Both the position numbers and the translations under genes were made by a program. Positions 20,050 through 33,129 of a stretch of DNA of 60,000 bases are shown here, piece after piece. Within the stretch, counting starts at the first letter, position 1. The number at the start of each line of letters is the position of its first letter. A model generated the notes under the pieces. It was not told the DNA's origin. It ran no database searches and worked only from the letters and a program-made list of their open reading frames with translations. The stretch comes from Nymphaea colorata (Eukaryota; Streptophyta; Magnoliopsida; Nymphaeales; Nymphaeaceae), in NCBI RefSeq assembly GCF_008831285.2, contig NC_045138.2, positions 33,143,934-33,203,933 on the forward strand, in the 5' to 3' direction.

Positions 20050-22940
20050 TTTTATTCAAGAAACCAGTGCCCTGTCTGGCTTATGCGGCATTGGGCAGTA
20101 GTCTTATCCCATAAGAAAATTTTCACAATTGAAAACTATTTTTCTTTTAACGAAGATTGAGAGCAAGTATCTATATATTTAAATTGAACAAATTAAAAAA
20201 AAAACATGAAAATAGTGAGATTCTTCAAGAAATTGGTGGCATTGGTTTCATCTTTTCGCTAACCCCTGAAACATATGGAGAGTCCAGAAAGGAAGTGGTA
20301 AAGAGGAAACAAGCAAACAGAGAAAAACTGGTTTGAGCTTTTGTTTTTCAATATTGCACCTATGTAAGTCTGCACTTCTGATCAAATCATGAGTGAGAAT
20401 GCAGAAACTGTTAAAACTTAATGAAGGAAACAAGAGAAAAGAGAACGAACCTTGTAGCCATTGGTTAGCCCCCAAGATTGATGTAAGCATGATCATCTAA
20501 CCCTGGTCTCCGCACTTTGCCGTGAAGTAAAATGGAGGAATCAACAAAAACCGTGAAATACATGCTATTTCCAGGAAATATCTTGATCTTCTATACGTTC
20601 ACCAGTTTGATCAAAGGAGCACGCCTCCCAATCAGATCAATCAGATTATAAGTTGCAACAAGTACCAGTTCGTCTTACCTCTCATTTGACCGTAAGAGAT
20701 TCAATGTTCGATATTTCTACAGATATATCAATGACCATGATGCGAACCCATGATTGTGGTCTAAAAAACTTCAACATGCTAATATATTGAAATTATATGC
20801 AATGATTCATGGAATTAGTTTCATTAAAAAGAGTTTTTGTGTTAAAATAAATAATACTATTCACTACGGCAATTTCCCATTTTCCGTTGATCATCATACA
20901 AGGGTAGAGTGGTCTCCTGAGGATCAAGCGCCAAGTTTTGCATCAGATTAAATATCAGGACTTCAAAGCAAAGGGATTGATCTTGAAATTCGGTGATGAT
21001 ACGAAAGAATGTCACCTACTTGCCCCTTTATGAAGACCATTTTTAGATTCCAAGCCTGCTTTTATGATAAACCTCAAAGCAAACATTAGAGCTCCAAAAG
21101 CGGCTTCACCAGAGCCGAAAGAATCCGTCTTATGGGGAACTAAGCTATGAAAAATCTGAAACTTAGCAAGAATGTTAAAGTCATGTTAACCTGTTACCTG
21201 TATGAATTCAGGACACATCGAGGATAGACCACCAAGCGTTCTTCCCTGGACATAAGCATCTGCTACCCCTAATGCTTCACCGATCATGCAAATGCCGACA
21301 TAAGTATCGATTCCTTCCCTGCCCGACGTGGCTCAATCCAGCGGTGAAGGCAAACTTCTTTGAATTATTATAATGCTATTAGATTGTATCAGCACCCGCG
21401 GACTAACAGATCAGTAACACCATTTTCTGTTCTCACTCTCAGCATAAAACCTCCAGGCACCCTTTCTTGGATCATCAAGAAAGTCTCATTGTTTTGGTTA
21501 GATAAGAAAGAGTAAATGCCCAGAGACCACAGCTGATCATCCATTGGATAGCTCTTTCAATGTGAAATGTCCAACACAATGCAGCAAACTTCCACTCGAC
21601 TTGCTTTTAGTACCTGTCCTACTTATAGAAAATCTAGCTAGTAGAATATCTCATTGCAGTGGTGCGAGCGCCTACAGTGTGTGTGTGTATATATATAATG
21701 TTGGTGTTCAAGCTTGCTTCACAATATGTTGGGGTCCATAATGGCGACCATCGCCGTGTCTTCTTCGTGATGCATGGTTTGGTGATTTCTGAAAGCGGAA
21801 AAGCTTAAACTCAGGCAAAGCATCGCCGGATTTTTTATGTTAATCTTGTAAGTGGATGTGAATATAATATCAGTCATCGCATTTCTAAATCCCGCCTGCG
21901 GCCCACCTTCTCCGCGTTTTCTAGCGCCAGTCTGATGGCAGTTGCAAGCTGACGTATTCAGGATGATGGGATCGATCCACAGTAAATGAAACGCAGAAAA
22001 CAAAAAATTTCTCCTTCATTTATTAAAAATTCGTTCATTTGACAGTAAATTAAAACAAGTGGCACCAAAATACCAGGTTCCAAACTTGAGGTTAGTTTGA
22101 GTACAAGTTGCCAAAATTTAGCTTTGATCCTAATCAAAACCCAAGTATCTAGACAAAGTTAGCTGGCAAAAGAGAAAAAAAAGGAAATTTGATTCTCTGC
22201 CCAGAAAAAAAAACATGAACGAAAGACAAAAAAAAGTGCACCCACTGCATCCACTGGGTCAATGATGGATTCAACGCGTCATCTATTTGAATTCAGCATC
22301 TCTTCTTCTTTTCCTTCTTTCTTCTGCTGTAATTGCTTGTCATTTATTTGAATTCAGCATCTCTCCTTCTTTTCTTTCTTCTTTCTTCTGCTGTTGTTGT
22401 TCTGCTGCTTCTCTTCTTCCCCCTTCTGCTGCAGAGTTTGATTCCTTAGCCAGGAGGAGGAAGGGAGGTGCGGATAGGAGAGGGGGCTGCGAAAAGTCAT
22501 ACAGATATGGCCCAAAGACTTTGGCTTTGTTAACTATGAGGGCTTGAAGAATCGAGGAAGGTAATTTGTGTTGAGAATGTTGAGTGTCAGTCTAATAAGA
22601 GACAGCAAAGCCGCCTATCAACTAAATGACTATGTCAATGGATGTGGCTTTCTCTATCAGCAAACTGATACTCTGCTGATATTGATCATGTAAACGCTAA
22701 AACATTTATTAATCTGACTAGATTATAGAATTTAACCATGTGAACTGACTATGACCAACAAAAGCACAAATCATAGTTTTCACATGCCCAACTAATTGAA
22801 TGAATAAAAGTTGTATATGTAAGACTTGTAAGTCTTCCAACTCTTTCCCACTTTTGGAATAAATTTGTCCCCAATATGATCTATTTGGTTGATTTGATAA
22901 GGGATTTCAACTTTGAATCGCTCCATGGAAGCTTCAGGTA
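20050..22940 (-). repeat. segmental duplication of the ENT locus and its upstream region
   Basis: The order of shared segments follows 12255-17075: 3' intron sequence at 20050-20200, exon relics up to 21728, then upstream sequence at 21730-22940 ending near CAACTTTGAATCGCTCCATG. The copy is about 1.9 kb shorter, mainly from loss of exons 1-2, 6, 7 and 9 with surrounding introns. Inside it a segment of about 64 bp is tandemly repeated around 22285-22400. Confidence 0.8.
20440..21730 (-). pseudogene. ENT pseudogene, duplicated copy
   Basis: Relics of exon 8 (about 20456-20690), exon 5 (about 21013-21125), exon 4 (about 21193-21345) and a short piece of exon 3 (about 21705-21728) remain in the order of the intact gene. 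In exon 8 the codons for the HLTVCILTEAPKG signature are deleted (about 39 bp), an adjacent indel shifts the frame, and a Trp codon is now TAG. Exons 1, 2, 6, 7 and 9 are not found. The reading frame cannot produce a transporter. Confidence 0.88.
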
Positions 22941-25244
22941 TGGAGGTTAACAGTGCCCCAAATTCAATTTATGGGCAATAATGTCCCAATGAATGCCGTT
23001 TCCAGAAGCTAATCTCCCATACTTTATTGAGAAAGCAAAGAATATATCCACAGAAGAATTTGGGCAAGAAAGAATAGAAAAAAAAAAAAAAAACAAAACA
23101 ATCAGAAACAACCCAGCAACCTCAACGCAGTCGCTCTCAAAACCATTCTAATTAACGACACTCAGATTCATTATGAGCAGGAACCTAGCTTAGTTATCCG
23201 AAGTCATATCTACCATCAAGCGAGTGTTCCCTCCTTTTGTCCACTTTGAAATTAATATTCTCACTAGTCACTATCAAAGATCATGTCGTCGGAAAAAACT
23301 TGCCGCTTGTATTGGATCTCCGGAGTACATCAAGTCTGATTGGAGAAGCATATTCTTAGATCTTCTGCACCCATTTCTCGCGAGCGGACGGAGGGGATCG
23401 AATTGGAGATCACAGGAGAATTCTGATTATTTACTAATATCGCTTCAATTCGCCGATAGACATTATACCCGGCCCCTTGCCGATACGATGCATGGCACGT
23501 AGGCTTTATCTTATTTTTCATAAGATTAGTTTAAAAATGTTTTGAAGCATTTTTGTAATTCAGAAAGAAAAAAAGCAACACACACTGTGAATAGTGGGTG
23601 ATTCTAATCTTCTTTTGGTAGGCCCATGAAGGCCTACTCACCAGGGGCTTACAGCACTGAACAGTTTCCATTATTAACATCTAAGTTGCATTGGATTCTT
23701 TCAGGAAGGTGAAAAATAATAACACAGCTGTGAAGTAGTGACTATTTTAAAGACAATCTGTGAGTGAAATAGGATCAGACACTGCCAACTTGTGCAATCT
23801 TTATAGGGTGTTTGATAATACGAAACACGTATTTCATGATAATACGATACAGATATTTCATAGACACAATTTTGTTGTTTGGACCCACACTGTAATTATG
23901 GGAATTGTTCTTAGATCAAAAAAATTCACGTTGGCATAATACCATCATGTTTTCGAAAACAATAACATGATGTTCCAAAAATATGTATTTCAAGAAAGAA
24001 AGCAATGTTATTCGTATTAAATACACTATAATTAGGAAATGCCAATATAGTTCTCTATATTTAATGCTTTCGATTTTTTTTTTTTTTAGTTTCTACACGT
24101 GTCTTTGTACAACTGACTTGTTGTTTTTAACATTTTAATTTAAGTCACTCCCATTTAAGGGGTTTGAAGTTCGAATCTCATGGTCCTTGTCATGCTTCCG
24201 GTGTGCTACTGTTGTAGGCTGCAAATGGTGGTAAGTATGACACCTGACTTGAATGTTGAATAGTAGACCCATCCAAGCCCAGAAAGAAGATAGAACCTTT
24301 CTAAGAGTTTTTATATTGAAGATGGCTTTCTTAAATAAACATTAAAAAAAATTACTGATGATTTTGAGTTATCAAATTCATCTCATTAACAACAAGATCC
24401 GGTTCTTGTAAATGTTTATCCTTCACAGACGAGGATGTATGTGTAGGAGGTGTGCGCGAGCACGCCGGAACGATTAATTGTGCAACCTCAATCATGGGAC
24501 CAGACAGGCGAACTTTACTTTTGGCCTAATGTATTTGTTTCTTATGAATTCGCTAGATGCCATCTGATCCAACCCTTTCGGCGAATAAGGTCAGCTTCAA
24601 GTGACACAGCCATTTATTTGGCTCGAGTGCCTTCGGATTCGAAAATTCATACGTTTTCTTCTTTAAGTGGTAGAAATGTTCATACAGTTTCTCTAAAAAG
24701 TGCTGCCTATTAAAAGCTCGAAAGGCCAAAGGGGAGGCCGGATGTAGTGAGGATAAGGTCTGCTGATCTTGTCGGTCATGACGGGATTTTACCCCATCCG
24801 GTGCCAGCCGGCTGGCTGTGAGAGATGATCTCCCCACAATTTATTGCAATAAAATAAAGAATAACAAGGAGTCCGGGACCAAAACAAACAAAGAACAATA
24901 AGGGGCTTCAGTTGATAGTTCCAAACTTTATGATGTCTTTTCAATGTGGTCACTTTTACAAATTGCGCGTGCGGATAGCGTTTACTCGGTTCATTAAGGA
25001 CCATGTCTGATGTGCGATAAGCAGGAGACGGAACTGAGACTGTTTAATTGAAGTGAAAGACCGCAACTGGTGGTCTCCTTCGTCGTTTGCGTTCTTGAAA
25101 ATGCAAGCTACCTTGATGGTTATATGCGTTGAGAGAGAGAAAGAGAGAAAGGTGCTCTGATTTTAGGTATCGAGATACCGTGGTCCATCTCCACAGATAT
25201 CAGCACTTTTTTTTGACGTTAATGGAAGGGCCTCCTCATCCAAT
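22941..25244. other. no recognised gene
   Basis: Frames of up to 94 codons on both strands show no family resemblance. A tRNA B-box-like GTTCGAATCTC occurs at about 24168 without a tRNA around it. Confidence 0.35.

Positions 25245-25296
<52 letters not shown>
25245..25296. repeat. compound (CT)n(AT)n microsatellite
   Basis: About 34 bp of CT followed by about 18 bp of AT. Confidence 0.95.
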
Positions 25297-25488
25297 CATT
25301 TCAAATATACTGTTAAAGTGCTTCAAGAATTTTTGGTAAAGCTAATCATTTAGGCAAACGTAAAATATATGAATGAGTTAATTTGATGTATATAGCAACA
25401 AAGACAAGACTATAAATTTTAAAAAAATCCATAATATGCTTGTTTACCTATGGATCAGAGATCTAAGGAGATTTCATATTTTGTGGGA

Positions 25489-25960
25489 TTAGGGATGTTA
25501 ATGGGTCGGATTCGAATTAGATGTATGGATTCGAACTAGATGTATACTTTAGTATATCCACTTCTCTAAATATCTAATTATTCCACTAGAATTCAGATTC
25601 AAATTTGGACAAAGAAAAAATCTATACCATATCAGAATAGAATCGGAAATCCGAATTCATAATCTGAATCTGAATCCACCTTTCAAACTGAATTCAAACC
25701 ACATTATAGATATTGAGTATAGGTTATACGTTGAAAACTATATTCAATCTGAATCCCAATCCAAATCCAAATCTGGTCAATGTTTACTTAAATTCGAATC
25801 CGAATCCACTCAAATAGCCAAATGCCATTTCTTAGGCGTGAATCTGATCTAAATTCTTAAGCGGTATCAAATTTTTTTCTAATCCAAATTTCTTTTATGT
25901 GGTTGGTCGAATATCAGATCTAAATCGAATTTATTGGCCTCTTCAAACAAAGTGAATTTC
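25489..25960. mobile_element. TIR element (MITE-like), copy 3
   Basis: This begins TTAGGGATGTTAATGGGTCG, the same terminus as the element at 17657. The body has the same alternating GAATTCAGATTC and AATCCAAATCC strings, mostly in the opposite orientation. The right terminus is eroded, so the end coordinate is approximate. Confidence 0.5.
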
Positions 25961-28900
25961 ACGTAAAGAGAAACATTGGATTTGAAATCCACGTTTCTCT
26001 AAAAGCGTCGTCTGAGGTCCTAGGGCGGATCGGGCATCCGGTTCATCCTTAACTTAACAAACCACCCTAAGTTGCACATTCAATTTTCACGTTCCTTTTA
26101 GTTCTAGAAATTTCAATATTTTGCATTCGGTCATATACTTGGTATTCTAAAAAAACAGCACCCATATAAGAGATACAATTGACTATATATATGTTGTGTG
26201 TGTATATAAAATTTAAACTGTTTTAATAAATGTCAGTTTTAACAAACGTGATCATTGGCCTAGGAGAAACATGTGGCTGTAATGCCCCTAACCAAAAAAG
26301 GGAAATTAATAAAGTCAGCATTTCTGAAATGACAAAAGCATGAAAGAAAAGTACTCTCTTTTGTTGACAATACATTAACCACACGAATCTTTCAACTAAC
26401 AATTGATTGAGGCAATTAATATTATTAAATAAGTCATAGATTAGTCCACCTAAATATCATAATTTAATTACTTTATGTATTTTCCGAAAACATCTGCCTC
26501 GCACGTGCACAGATCTTACACACACACACACACACACGTCAGCCGGATGTTAGACGTTGCCTCAAAGCTAAAAGTTTGAAATATGTCGTTAAAAATTAGT
26601 TATTACAAGAGTATCAGTGACAGTTTATAGTGTAGTAACTGTATTATGATGTTTTTAACAATAGATTATGGTGTTTTCAATAACAGATTTTTATTTTTTA
26701 ATCATCCACAAACATTTGCTAGACTCCAATCCTCTTACACATATTAACTTAATTTTAACAACCTCACATGTATACTACAGTGTGAGCTTTGACGCATTTA
26801 ATAAATAAACTAATTTAAAGCCTAAAATTTATTCGTGACTGGCCTCTAGATAACTGTAGTTGATGCGGGGTCGATTCGGGCCATATCAGTTGTATCAAAC
26901 GTATTTGACTTCCTGTCGGCTGATATTTCGTTAGAATAGATGATGACTTTCTTTTCTCCATTAAATACTCAATAAAAACTAATACGAGCTAATACATAGG
27001 AGACGTAAACAAATGTGGTTTTTAATCTTCCATATGTTGGAAAGTCAGATTCTATGATGTGCTTACGATATATTTTATTTCGCTTAGGTGATCTAATAGT
27101 GAATTCAGCTAAGATAAACAATATAGGTAGATCCATGTGATCAAATTCCAAAAGGAAACGGAAAAGAAAAATCTGAGGGAGCCATTTATAATTCAACCAT
27201 TTTTCTATGCATAAGAGAAGGAGTTCTGACCTCTTATTTTTCTTTCATTCTCTTACTTTCACAATGATCCTATTATATATATATATAACCGATTATACGA
27301 GTAAAACCAATATCAAAATAATGTTACATGTATATAATGAATATTTAAAGCCATTGGTTCACCCAAATTTCCCCTTTTGAGCCTTTACATGTATATAATG
27401 AACCCCTTTTGAGCCTTTACATAATTGGTCGGCATGAGAAAACAAGCACGACTATTTGTGGAGCAAACAAAGCTAATCATGTTTGAATATTGTGTGCACT
27501 TTGTTATATAATACAAAATGAGCGGACGAAACTTTTTGAAACGTTATTTCAATTATAATTTAAGTGTCTTTTGGAAAATAAATATTTTTTATAGAGAAAT
27601 GCATGCAAAGTATGGGACAGAAGCAACGAAGGGAGAGAAAAAAGACAGAGGGTGAGAAAAGAGGACACGTCTTTGACAACCAAATCCGGGCCCCACCAGC
27701 CGATCATCTCTTAGTTGTGTCTCCGTCACCCTGCTGCTAAAGTTAAGCGCCCTCCCTCTCTGTTTCTCTCTCCCTTTTGTGACGACCCAGCTGCTCCATT
27801 CTGCAAGCTCTAATTGCGTCTCAAGAAGTTCACCAAACTGAAAAGTATGTATTATCTTCTTTCCCCCCTTTCTTTTGCTGCTCATACAATTCTTTTTTCG
27901 TTGAACTGACATGAAAACGAAAACAAATGGGTCCTGTATACTTATGTTTTCTCATCTGGTGCTTCAATTTCTATGCTATGGCTGTTGACGCTTTATATTT
28001 CCTGAAATTTTCTGCGATTTCTGGTATCATGAAACTATTTGTTTCGCAATTTAGTGGCGGATTTCAGTTCAACAGGGTTGGTTCCAATTCTTTGCTTAAG
28101 CGACAAGGATTAAACCCACAATTTCCTCTCCGAGAGCAAGCCTACTTTGCCTTTTAATTCATATGTTCATATAGGTTTTTGTGATTTCTTGCTATAAGAA
28201 TAAAAGATTATTGGCCAAAGTACGTACCTTGTTTCTGTCGTCTAAATTTCAAATCTGTGACGAGAACCTTTCAAGCTTGTAGTTGTAGATGATCATTGCC
28301 ATCAAAAGATTTTGCTTGAAGAATTTAACGAACCGCACCGCTCTATGGATTTTGAGGATTTTTGAACTACTGATGTGCGAATCCCGAGCTTTTCCTCTAC
28401 TGCAGGCTTTGGCTTCTTCAGTCAAGGCGATATTTCGATCTTCATAATGCTCAAATCTGAAAAAAAAAAAATCAATTTTTTTTACCTTACCATCAGTCAG
28501 TCAAAGCAGGGGAATTTCGGTACCATGATCTAACGGCTTTGAGGTCGAATCTAAAAGTTATCCTCCAACCTGCATATTAAGGGCAATATAATATGAACAT
28601 GGGCTTCAAAACCAACTTGCATCATTCAAATCAAAATTTCTCATAAAACCACGCCTTCATCTTGATCTTAGTTTGCTACTACCTAATAACAATTCATTAC
28701 CCAATCCAATCAGCAGACCAACCAACTAAAATTTCGAGCATTATCAACTACCTTTCTCAGCATCTTGATTATGTTAGTGTTCCAGAGACATGGTAGCCGT
28801 TGCTCCCTTTTAATTAACTAGTAAAATATTTTGACCGTAGAAGAAAAAGGGCAGAAGAATTCTTTTCAATCTGAAAAAAAAAATTATTTGCCTCTAGAGC

Positions 28901-29400
28901 ACAGGCTGGCAAAAAGAAGGGCGAATCAATCACCCCTGTCACTTTTCGAAATTTTGGTTCAACCCGTTTTTTGTTTCGAATTATAGGACCATTTGTTTAC
29001 ACCAGCAGCAAGATCAGTAAAAATATATATACATATATATTTTGAATACAGACTAGAAAAATAAAAATCAAGATTCGGATCGGCCTACCAGGACTCAATG
29101 ACGAGTGGGTTCAGTCCACAGCTTTGAATGCAGGCCCATAGTTATTGACAATAACAATATTTGGTTTATAGCGAGTGGAAGATCCATACGTGCAAGTGCT
29201 TCCTTTTCTCTTTTCCTACTCAAATTGCCTTGCGAAGGTTTTCTAAAACCTTTCTTTTTTGTTTTCAATTCTTATACAAAGAAGATGAATTTTAGATATT
29301 TTAAACATGATTGCGGCAGATATTTTCTGTCAAAATTTTGGCACATTTGTAATTACTGATTAGTACGCTTAAGGCTTTTCAGCCAACGTTTTCCACAAGC
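25961..29400. other. no recognised gene; CA microsatellite and short direct repeats
   Basis: A CA run lies at about 26518-26537. A direct repeat of about 33 bp containing CCCCTTTTGAGCCTTTACAT is at 27371-27421. The pyrimidine-rich segment at 27700-27850, followed by an AAGTATGT donor-like site, could be a 5' untranslated exon spliced toward the PB1 gene 1.9 kb downstream, but nothing else supports that. Confidence 0.35.
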
Positions 29401-29731
29401 ACAAGTGACGTTTTGGTCAAGACCGAAAGAACCAGTTGCCTTTCCAACGCATCGCACACCTACCCCTGAAGAGCCTGTAGCACGTCAGGGTCTAACCAAG
29501 ATGACTAACTTACCCTTCAGGAATCCGGAATGGACGAGCGGCCTGTTGTTGCCGTCCCTTTCAGAGGCGGGCGAGAAATTTGTTGTTTTCCGAAGCTCCT
29601 CGGAAATCCTTCGTTTTGTTAATCTTCGAGGGCTCTAATTTTTAGGCGTGACGGGAAGCAGGTCGATGGCCGGAATCTGACCGAGCGAAGGCGCTGGAAA
29701 AAAGGAAATCCACGATTCTCGAGGGATCCAG
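29401..29731 (+). promoter_or_regulatory. 5' flank of the PB1 gene
   Basis: GC content rises through this stretch toward the start codon. It most likely holds the core promoter and 5' UTR, since the coding region begins at 29732. I see no clear TATA box within 100 bp of the ATG. Confidence 0.4.
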
Positions 29732-31072
29732 ATGGCGGCGGCGACTCACCCTCAATCCGAGCCGGATTCCGTGGGCTACGCCGACTCAGTCGGCTCCTCC
29801 CCGCGCTCCACCACGTTGAGCCGCGGCAGCGAGGCCGAATACCACCAGAGATGGGCCGAGGATGGGCAGGCACGAGTCCGCTTCATGTGCTCCTTCGGCG
29901 GGCGGATTCTCCCCCGCCCCCACGACAACCAGCTCCGGTACGTCGGCGGAGAAACAAGGATCGTTGCCGTAGGCCGAAACACAGGATTCGCGGGCCTGAT
30001 GGCGAAGCTATCGAAGATCGCCGGCGACGACGTGACCGTGAAGTACCAGCTTCCGAACGAGGACCTCGACGCCCTAATTTCTGTAACGACCGACGAGGAT
30101 GTCGAGAACATGATAGAAGAGTTCGATCGCCTATCCATTTCCGGAGGTCGCGCGGCTAGACTCAGGCTATTCCTCTTTCCCGCGTCGTCCACCAGCCGAT
30201 CGGACGGCCTTGGTGCCTTCCTTGATGGATCCAAGCGGGGGGATTGGTTCTTAGATGCCCTTAACGGCGGCGGATCCTCTAGGGGCGGCCCCGTTCCCGA
30301 GCTCGAGCGGCGGCGATCGGAGGCATCGTCGGTCGTATCTGAGGTGCCAGACTACCTCTTCGGCTTCGATCATCCTGAAGCCATGGACCGAGATGACGGC
30401 GTCCAGAGGCCGCCGGCCGCTCCGAAGTCAAAACTGCGGCCGATTGCCGGGGATCAGGCGTCCGCTTCCGAATCTGGATCCCCTGCACCTCCAGCAACAC
30501 CTCAGCACATCTCTACACCTACTTCCGCGATGTCCGTCCCGCCGATTCCCGATCTCCCCCCGCTCAAGATCAAGCCAGAGGGCGATCCGCTGACCGCCCC
30601 TCGAGCAAGTAGGGCAGAACCTCCGAATCCGGCTGCCGAGGGTTTCCCGAATCTGAGCTTCTCTCGCCAAGAACAGGTGTGGCCATATCTACCCGAATCT
30701 CACTATCCCGCCGGAAACCCGCCGGTTGCGCCGATGCCGGTTTATTACATTCCGGCTGGAGCTGTCCCGTTTTCCTACGGTCAGCCGATGGTGCCGACAA
30801 GCGTAATCCCTCCAGCGAACCTGCCTCTCCCGACGGTCCTGCTGCATAGGGCCTCGCAGGGCCAAGTGTACCGAAGTGTGGCGCCGGAGACGAGGCCAGC
30901 CGCCGAGACCTTCGATTACCCGACCGGCATGATCCAGGAGGGGGCAGTTCCGCAACCGGTATACTATGCACCCAGAATGTACCCGGTGGGGACTCCGGCG
31001 GCTTCCGATGGCCAACTAGGCGGCAACGCAGCGGACATGATCGGCAGAATTTCTCAGACGCAGCAGAAATAG
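29732..31072 (+). CDS. PB1 domain-containing protein
   Basis: This is a single open exon of 446 codons. A PB1 domain spans about residues 48-134: it begins ARVRFMCSFGGRILPRP, as in the large plant PB1 family, and has the acidic OPCA motif at about 105-131 (YQLPNEDLDALISVTTDEDV and on). PB1 domains pair through an acidic face and a basic cluster to build signalling scaffolds. The OPCA motif is clear; in the first strand Arg48/Arg50 stand where many type-II faces have Lys. The remainder is low-complexity, rich in Pro, Ser and Ala, with a Tyr/Pro-rich stretch at about 300-430, and has no enzymatic domain. The start is the first ATG in a good context (CCAGATGGCG). The gene is much more GC-rich than its surroundings, and many antisense open frames are a by-product of that. 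Molecular partner unknown. Confidence 0.9.
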   Translation: MAAATHPQSEPDSVGYADSVGSSPRSTTLSRGSEAEYHQRWAEDGQARVRFMCSFGGRILPRPHDNQLRYVGGETRIVAVGRNTGFAGLMAKLSKIAGDDVTVKYQLPNEDLDALISVTTDEDVENMIEEFDRLSISGGRAARLRLFLFPASSTSRSDGLGAFLDGSKRGDWFLDALNGGGSSRGGPVPELERRRSEASSVVSEVPDYLFGFDHPEAMDRDDGVQRPPAAPKSKLRPIAGDQASASESGSPAPPATPQHISTPTSAMSVPPIPDLPPLKIKPEGDPLTAPRASRAEPPNPAAEGFPNLSFSRQEQVWPYLPESHYPAGNPPVAPMPVYYIPAGAVPFSYGQPMVPTSVIPPANLPLPTVLLHRASQGQVYRSVAPETRPAAETFDYPTGMIQEGAVPQPVYYAPRMYPVGTPAASDGQLGGNAADMIGRISQTQQK

Positions 31073-31539
31073 CGGTTTCCAACCCGCTAACGGTTCCCGC
31101 GCAATGACCCAGACTGTAGTCGCGGTGGCCTCATCTACTTTCGCGCGATTGTTTACCGAAATTTTTTTGGTCAACGGTGAGACGTGTTCTTCGTTAGGAC
31201 AATCATGACGTTTTAATTTGCGTAAACATATGTGTATGGATGTCCTTGGTCGTTGGCCTTACAGGGTATCTCTGTCATTTCCATATTGTGAATGTAAGAG
31301 CTTTGATGGTTTGTGTATGCGTGTGGGTGCGTGCGCCAACGTGCATGTCAGTGTGCCTGAGATTGCACGAGGTTGAGGGTGGGAGGGACTTTTTTTCTCT
31401 TGTTTTTTGTGCGTGGACGGGCGAACTGAACTGAATTGGTGAGGACGATTCAATACCACTGCGCAATTTCCCTTCCCTGATGAAAGTGATCATAAAAGTA
31501 TTAAAGCATGATACATGTGACTGGTCTGATATGTTATTG
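31073..31539 (+). other. 3' flank of the PB1 gene
   Basis: No further coding sequence. It probably holds the 3' UTR. I did not find an unambiguous polyadenylation signal within the first 300 bp. Confidence 0.35.
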
Positions 31540-31606
31540 CAAGTGCCGCCGCAGATAACCTGGCTTGACAGGGCTGAGCACTGGATAGTCCTCAATGTGC
31601 TTATAT
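31540..31606 (-). pseudogene. fragment of aromatic-L-amino-acid/tyrosine decarboxylase exon 1
   Basis: Minus-strand translation gives YKHIEDYPVLSPVKPGYLRR, matching the N-terminal region of plant tyrosine/tryptophan decarboxylases (PLP-dependent group II decarboxylases), where YY-(R/K)-xIExYPVxSxVxPGYLR is conserved. It stops after HLQ. Only about 22 residues remain, and no PLP-lysine region is present nearby. It overlaps in content with the fragment at 34222-34365. Confidence 0.72.
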
Positions 31607-33129
31607 TAAGATAAGATAGTGGCGAGGCTGTCAAACTACAGTAAGTAGAATAAGACGAGATGGATCAGGGATAACTGCGGAGAGCGTCGCAATGGATGTT
31701 GCTTCTTTACTGTAAGCTAGAGCAAAGGAGGGTTTTGTTATTGGTGCAAGAAATATGTATAATCGACCATTTCACTTTGACCTGCTAAATCCGACGGCCA
31801 GAACAGAATGATAATAAAGGATTAAAAAAAAATCTTTTTCTAATTACTTGCTTCTCTAGCTTTATTTTGATTGCTTTCTTGTTTGTTCGAAGCAATCATT
31901 CAAATGGAGCCACTAAATTTTCCTGTGTAACAAAAATGCCTTCAATTAATAAAAAAAATTAAAACAAACAAAAAGGACAAGTGAAAAAAAAAACATTTCT
32001 TTTCAAATGATTACCAAAATTCTCCCTTCTGGAGTACGTGGTTTGCATGCACCTAATGGCACTGGCAATTCACTTCAAGTGAAGCCTTAGCCTCAAACAT
32101 TTAATATTACCTAAAATATGTGCTCTAGGTGAGCAGAAACGCAAGTTGATCACCAGGCGGTCCAGTAGATTTGGCTGAGAGGTCACGCCGTGGTTTTTAG
32201 CATAAATTCTGATACAAATCTGCGCCTAGATTTGTATCTTACATTCAGATAGTTTAATTCAATAAGAAAACACAATAACCATAATTATTAACCAGACTCC
32301 GATGTGATATTGGATCTTTAAGTACTGAATTTTAAAAAATATCCGAGTCTCGTACCATCAAAATCCGATTACTCGTTGATGTATACACCTTTGATGTAGT
32401 AGGCATAGTTTGTGTCTCCCCAGAGCGAATAATCAAAGATTAAAAGTCAACAAAAATTGTCGGGTGAAATCCTAGCGCACGCAGAGGTTAAAGAATTCTT
32501 AAAATAGATTTAGACAGTTTTAAAAAATTATTTTTTATAAATTTGCGTGCTGTCGTTACAGAAATAACTTTCATAAGTTTTTTATGCACTTATATATGCA
32601 TCACCTGTATTAGATATATTATCAAATCTAGCAACAAAAAACTATTATTGAATATTTTTATCAGATCGACGATGGTAAGCTCGTTTGCGTTTAAAGCCGC
32701 TTTTATCGTTTTGACTGCCATGTGCATTCCATTTTCAATGGCTTATGTGCCTTTTTCAATTGCTTTTGCAATCAGATTCGGACTTAGACTCGAATTCTGT
32801 ATTTCTTGAATGGAATTACCGCGTCTGAGATCCAATTATGAAACTTTATATCAAATTCTAAAATCATTTTCCTGATTTAACAGATTCAACTAAACCGTTT
32901 CAAAATTAAATCAGGAACGATATACGATCTTGTAGATATTTGTAGGCGGATTTTGGTCATCCAGTCTAACACAGTAATGAAGCTTTTTTAAAAAGAAATG
33001 TTTAAATATTAATATTCATTAAGAATCTTGAAAGGAACTGTTAATTAAATTAGCATAGGATCTGCACAGTAAGAACACCAAATCATGGAAGGCAGAATGA
33101 AGGCTGAGCATGCCTTGATCTTCATATTA
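31607..33129. other. no recognised gene
   Basis: AT-rich with short frames only. Confidence 0.35.

Noticed and set aside
22287-22547. 86-codon frame in the ENT duplicate
   Set aside because: It covers duplicated, pyrimidine-rich upstream sequence of the ENT locus, and the equivalent frame at 16458 is not conserved.
24160-24200. tRNA-like B box (GTTCGAATCTC)
   Set aside because: No cloverleaf or A box at the right distance; it could be a SINE relic but nothing supports it.
29776-30234. Long antisense frame inside the PB1 gene, and several similar ones up to 31082
   Set aside because: They overlap a clear PB1 coding region whose GC-rich codons remove stop codons from the other frames. None has a recognisable domain.
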